Shown: positions 5,861 to 8,269 of the stretch, one piece after another | Numbering within the stretch: the first letter of the stretch is position 1 | How the letters are laid out: every line of letters begins with the position of its first letter | Assembly: GCA_030430125.1 (NCBI GenBank) | Contig: JAUIGA010000141.1 | Span: 1 to 8,269, forward strand | Reading direction: 5' to 3' | Source of the DNA: Chloroflexia bacterium | GTDB lineage: Bacteria > Chloroflexota > Chloroflexia > Thermomicrobiales > UBA6265 | DNA: 8,269 nt | Notes under the pieces: model-generated | The model's input: only the letters and a program-made list of their open reading frames with translations | Databases searched by the model: none | What the model was told of the DNA's origin: nothing | Translations under genes and position numbers: made by a program

Positions 5861-6109
5861 CTTTGTGTGCGGATTCTGGCGGCAAGACGCTCCCGGTGAG
5901 ACATCACCGCTATCCGGACAGTTCCCTCGCCGGCACGTCGACGTTCCCCATGGCGAGCGTCTACGAGCGGAGGGGATCCATCCTGTTCGCTGCGTCGACG
6001 ATCTCGAGAAGCAGGTCAACCAGGCGACTCGGGGCGGTGATCATCGCACCTTGCACGGTCGCAATCGCGCCTCTCCCTGAATCCGCCGCGGAACATCTGC
6101 TGCGCGGTG
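5861..6109. other. Non-coding stretch downstream of the hairpin RNA
   Basis: No reading frame here has the third-position GC bias of its neighbours or recognisable protein motifs, on either strand. On the minus strand a short open segment ending near 5961 reads like a fragment of real protein (SRLVDLLLEIVDAANRMDP). It continues upstream only as an out-of-frame shadow of the RidA gene, so it could be the remnant of a decayed gene or chance. No terminal inverted repeats were found that would mark a mobile element. Confidence 0.4.
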
Positions 6110-6529
6110 TCAGTCGCCGTGCCGTTCGTCGGAATGATCCACGCTGTCGATGAATGCGTCCGCTTCGATCTCGATCAGCCAGGCCGGATCGATGAACCGG
6201 CTGACCTGGTACATGACCAACGCAGGACGAATCTCCTCGAAGACCGCGCCGTGAATCCGACCGACCACTTCCCAGTCGTCGATGTTCACGAGCATGTTGC
6301 GTGTGCGCACGACATTGTCGAGAGACGCCCCGGCCTCCTTCAGCGCTCCCTCGATGATCTCGAGGCAACGCCGGGTCTGCGCCTCGATGTCGCCGACACC
6401 GACTGTTGCGGCGTGTTCATCGGTCGCAGCCGTCCCTGTATCCCACACATGGCGCCCCATCCGCACGGCGCGCGAGTATCCCATGCGCGGCTCCCACGCA
6501 TTTCCTGACGAAATGTTCTGTCGCGCCAT
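6110..6529 (-). CDS. RidA/YjgF/YER057c-family protein lacking the canonical catalytic arginine
   Basis: A 139-residue single-domain Rid protein. The family forms trimers with active sites between subunits, and the archetype RidA deaminates reactive enamine/imine intermediates. The C-terminal signature here reads RPALVMYQVSRF followed by IEIEADAF. In RidA the matching segment is P-A-R-S-C-V-x-V-x-R-L, so Leu104 stands where the substrate-carboxylate-binding Arg105 should be, while the IEIEA glutamate is kept. This places it with the Rid subgroups not expected to have imine deaminase activity. The ATG at 6529 (AAAGGA nine bases upstream) is preferred to the longer frame from 6592, whose extra residues are basic and unlike the family. 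It follows the SDR gene on the same strand after 125 bases, possibly as one transcript. No clear terminator follows. Confidence 0.88.
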   Translation of the reverse strand: MARQNISSGNAWEPRMGYSRAVRMGRHVWDTGTAATDEHAATVGVGDIEAQTRRCLEIIEGALKEAGASLDNVVRTRNMLVNIDDWEVVGRIHGAVFEEIRPALVMYQVSRFIDPAWLIEIEADAFIDSVDHSDERHGD

Positions 6530-6654
6530 GACTGCCGGTCCTTTCGCTGCTGCCCCTGCATGACGCTGCCAACGCCGCAGGACCCAGACCAAGGCGTAGA
6601 ACCCGACCGCCGGGAATCGCCATCCGGTCCCGGAGCGACATCAGCGACGGATCA

Positions 6655-7431
6655 CTACACCGGCGGCCAGGTGAGCATCCAGCCGCCGTCGACGAAGAAG
6701 GTCGAGCCGGTGCAGTAGCTGGCCGCATCCGACGCCAGGAACAGCGCCATGCCGGCGATGTCGTCCGGCTGGCCGGCCCGGCGCAGCGGGATCTGCGCCT
6801 CAGCCGACCGTAGATACTCCTCGTCGACCCAGGCGCGGCTGTTCATAGGCGTCAAGATCATCCCCGGCGCAATGTCGTTCACCGTGATGCCGTGACCGGC
6901 CAGCTCGATCGCCTGTGTCCGCGTCAGGTTGCGCAGACCCGCCTTGGACACACAGTAGGGACCGGATCCGGGCCAGCAGGACTCCTCGTGCACCGAGCTG
7001 ATGTTGATGATGCGGCCACCCGCACCCTGTGCGATCATCCGGCGGGCTGCCTGCTGCGAGCACAGGAACGGGCCGGTGAGATTCGTGCGCAGCACCCGGT
7101 CCCACACCGCGATGTCGAGCTCGTGGAGGTTGCCCCCACCGCTGCCCACACCCGCGTTGTTGACGAGGATATCGACGCGGCCGAAGACAGCATCTGCCTC
7201 TTCGAACATGCGCTCGACCTCGTTCTCGCTGCCCACATCCGCCTGCACCACGGTCGCCAGGCTTCCGGCCCTGCGGACCGCTGTGGCGGTTTCCTCGGCC
7301 CCCTCCTCGTCCGAGTAATAGTGAACGACAACGTTCGCGCCGCTCGCCGCGAAACGAAGGGCGATACCCCTCCCGATCCCGCTGTCGGATCCGGTCACCA
7401 GGGCCACCCGTCCGTCCAGACGCAATTCCAT
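6655..7431 (-). CDS. Short-chain dehydrogenase/reductase, glucose 1-dehydrogenase-like
   Basis: A 258-residue classical SDR, the normal length. The cofactor motif TGSDSGIG (13-20), the NNAG motif (91-94), Asn117, and the catalytic Ser146, Tyr159 and Lys163 are all in place, and the chain ends FFVDGGW as usual. The segment INISSVHEESCWP closely matches the SSVHE...WP signature of Bacillus-type glucose 1-dehydrogenases, which oxidise glucose to glucono-lactone with NAD(P). At the end of the second strand the sequence is VVVHYYSDEE. The Bacillus enzymes have an Arg where Tyr39 stands, so cofactor preference may be shifted toward NAD. Many SDRs with this look act on other polyols or steroids, so the substrate is inferred. 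The ATG at 7431 has GAGG six bases upstream and its own likely promoter at 7475-7503. Confidence 0.9.
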   Translation of the reverse strand: MELRLDGRVALVTGSDSGIGRGIALRFAASGANVVVHYYSDEEGAEETATAVRRAGSLATVVQADVGSENEVERMFEEADAVFGRVDILVNNAGVGSGGGNLHELDIAVWDRVLRTNLTGPFLCSQQAARRMIAQGAGGRIINISSVHEESCWPGSGPYCVSKAGLRNLTRTQAIELAGHGITVNDIAPGMILTPMNSRAWVDEEYLRSAEAQIPLRRAGQPDDIAGMALFLASDAASYCTGSTFFVDGGWMLTWPPV

Positions 7432-7474
7432 CCTGCACCTCGTGCTCACATTCGATCGGTTCACGCTTCCGTCG

Positions 7475-7503
7475 ATGATCGCGAGGCGCGGGGTGGGTGT
7501 CAA
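7475..7503 (-). promoter_or_regulatory. Sigma-70-like promoter of the SDR gene
   Basis: On the minus strand a perfect TTGACA (7498-7503), 17 bases, then GATCAT (7475-7480). The predicted start near 7468 leaves a leader of about 37 bases. It lies wholly in the 88-base gap after the methyltransferase stop, so the SDR and possibly RidA can be transcribed without the methyltransferase. The boxes, spacing and leader length repeat those of the lactonase promoter. Confidence 0.55.
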
Positions 7504-7519
7504 TGCAGAGTGGCTCCAG

Positions 7520-8269
7520 CTAGGCAGGCGCCACGCCGGAACCGATGGTGACGCGAGCGGTGAACTGCAGGCCGTCTGAATCCTCGACGCCGCCAAGCAC
7601 CTGCAGGATGTCGCGCTCGATATCGGACCGCGGCCCGGCAGGAACGTCCGGGCCACGGTTGACCATCTCCATCCAGAATGTCAGCAGCGTCGCCGGCGGC
7701 CCCGGCCAGGTCATGCGCACGACCGGCTGGTCTTCTCGCACATCTGCAAAGCCGGCCGCCTCGAGCGCGGCGGCAAGGATGCCGGCCTCGGCGAAGCGCA
7801 TCGGCCACGGCGCCTCCTTCGGGTTCTCCGGGACGGGGCTGGGGCCGAGGTGGCGGGCAAGGATCTCGAAGAGTGGCTTCAGGTGGGTGTTGTCCTCGAT
7901 CGGTCCCCAGCCGGCGAAGGCGGCTCGGGCGCCGGGCCGAAGCACGCGACGGTTGCTCGTCAGACCGGCCGTGAGGTCCGGGAAGAACATCGCGCCGAAA
8001 TGGCATGTAGCGGCGTCGAAGATTCCGTCTGGATATGGAAGCGTGGCCGCGCTGGCCTGGGCTATCTCGACGTTGGATAGCCCCGCCTCCGTGACGTTGA
8101 TCCTCAGGGCGCCGAGCAGGACCGGCGATGGGTCAACGGCGGTGACATGCCCCTCCGGGCCGACTCGCTGGGCCAGCATCAGGGTAGGGATGCCCGAGCC
8201 GCAGCCGATATCGATGACGCGGTCACCCGGCTCGACGCCGGTGGCCTCGATGACAGCGTTGGATGTCAC
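7520..8269 (-). CDS. Class I SAM-dependent methyltransferase, 5'-partial
   Basis: The visible 249 residues form a Rossmann-type methyltransferase of the Methyltransf_11/25 (UbiE-like) kind. Motif I is VIDIGCGSGIP, the acidic residue after the second strand is in VTAVDPSP, and a later LPYPDGIFDAATC corresponds to the usual motif before strand four, with RRVLRPGARAAFAGWG after it. The first visible codon is GTG at the window edge, but relatives have some 30-50 further residues before this point, so the gene very likely begins outside. The C-terminal half (FWMEMVNRGPDVPAGP and following) is a variable substrate-binding region, so the methyl acceptor is unknown. It is followed by the SDR on the same strand after 88 bases. 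Confidence 0.87.
   Translation of the reverse strand: MTSNAVIEATGVEPGDRVIDIGCGSGIPTLMLAQRVGPEGHVTAVDPSPVLLGALRINVTEAGLSNVEIAQASAATLPYPDGIFDAATCHFGAMFFPDLTAGLTSNRRVLRPGARAAFAGWGPIEDNTHLKPLFEILARHLGPSPVPENPKEAPWPMRFAEAGILAAALEAAGFADVREDQPVVRMTWPGPPATLLTFWMEMVNRGPDVPAGPRSDIERDILQVLGGVEDSDGLQFTARVTIGSGVAPA

Noticed and set aside
5573..6019. 148-codon minus-strand open frame in the long gap.
   Set aside because: Composition is that of a chance frame in GC-rich DNA (many Arg, Ser, Pro), with no motif, no good ribosome site, and the hairpin RNA region runs through it.
6084..6109. Hairpin just after the RidA stop (CCGCG with CGCGG, 12-base loop) as terminator.
   Set aside because: The stem is only five clean pairs and no U-tract follows, so it is not better than chance in GC-rich sequence.
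5791..6153. Leaderless GTG-started reading frame of about 120 codons beginning at the predicted start site of the orphan promoter.
   Set aside because: Its codons often end in A or T (cgt, gaa, aaa, gca, gat, tct), unlike the strong GC third-position bias of the real genes. It has no recognisable domain and it overlaps the RidA gene on the other strand. A leaderless small protein is not excluded.
5806..6638. Twelve-base match ggtcccggagcg between the hairpin RNA and the SDR-RidA gap, as possible base-pairing target or repeat.
   Set aside because: The copies are in the same orientation rather than complementary, and a match of this length is expected by chance in 8 kb of GC-rich DNA.

Overview
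This is a GC-rich (by eye roughly two thirds G+C), gene-dense bacterial window with GTG as well as ATG starts, short or overlapping gene junctions, and weak to moderate Shine-Dalgarno sites. The style and gene families fit a high-GC lineage such as Chloroflexota or Actinomycetota, but no taxonomic marker is present and this is a guess. No rRNA, tRNA, CRISPR array, insertion sequence or phage gene is visible.

Layout. (1) 2-394 (+): the 3' part of a Doc/Fic-type toxin gene that enters from the left edge; its Fic motif has Gln where the catalytic His is expected. (2) 483-2888 (-): a compact cassette read right to left: dienelactone-hydrolase-family alpha/beta hydrolase, HD-domain phosphohydrolase of the YfbR/HDDC2 kind, then two tandem paralogous Nudix hydrolases. 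All three junctions can be read as 4-base stop/start overlaps (GTGA, ATGA, GTGA), which suggests translational coupling. (3) 3065-4372 (+): an MFS transporter, divergent from the cassette, with an operator-like palindrome in the gap. (4) 4395-5450 (-): a lactonase-family seven-bladed propeller protein (6-phosphogluconolactonase type), convergent with the MFS gene. (5) 5451-6109: a 659-base stretch with no convincing protein gene. It holds a likely lactonase promoter and a near-consensus promoter facing the other way (TTGACA, 17 bases, TATGAT). The latter starts exactly at a roughly 70-base nested hairpin capped by a GAAA tetraloop, which I propose as an orphan small RNA or RNA leader. (6) 6110-8269 (-): a RidA-family protein lacking the canonical arginine, a glucose-1-dehydrogenase-like SDR with its own likely promoter, and a class I SAM methyltransferase that runs off the right edge.

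Functional reading. The HD and Nudix genes together suggest nucleotide-pool clean-up or salvage. The SDR and the lactonase could act in sequence (sugar to sugar lactone to sugar acid), and both are preceded by the same promoter form, TTGACA-17-GATCAT, at nearly the same distance from the start codon. These links are inferences. The part least explained by known gene families is the promoter-hairpin unit at 5758-5861.
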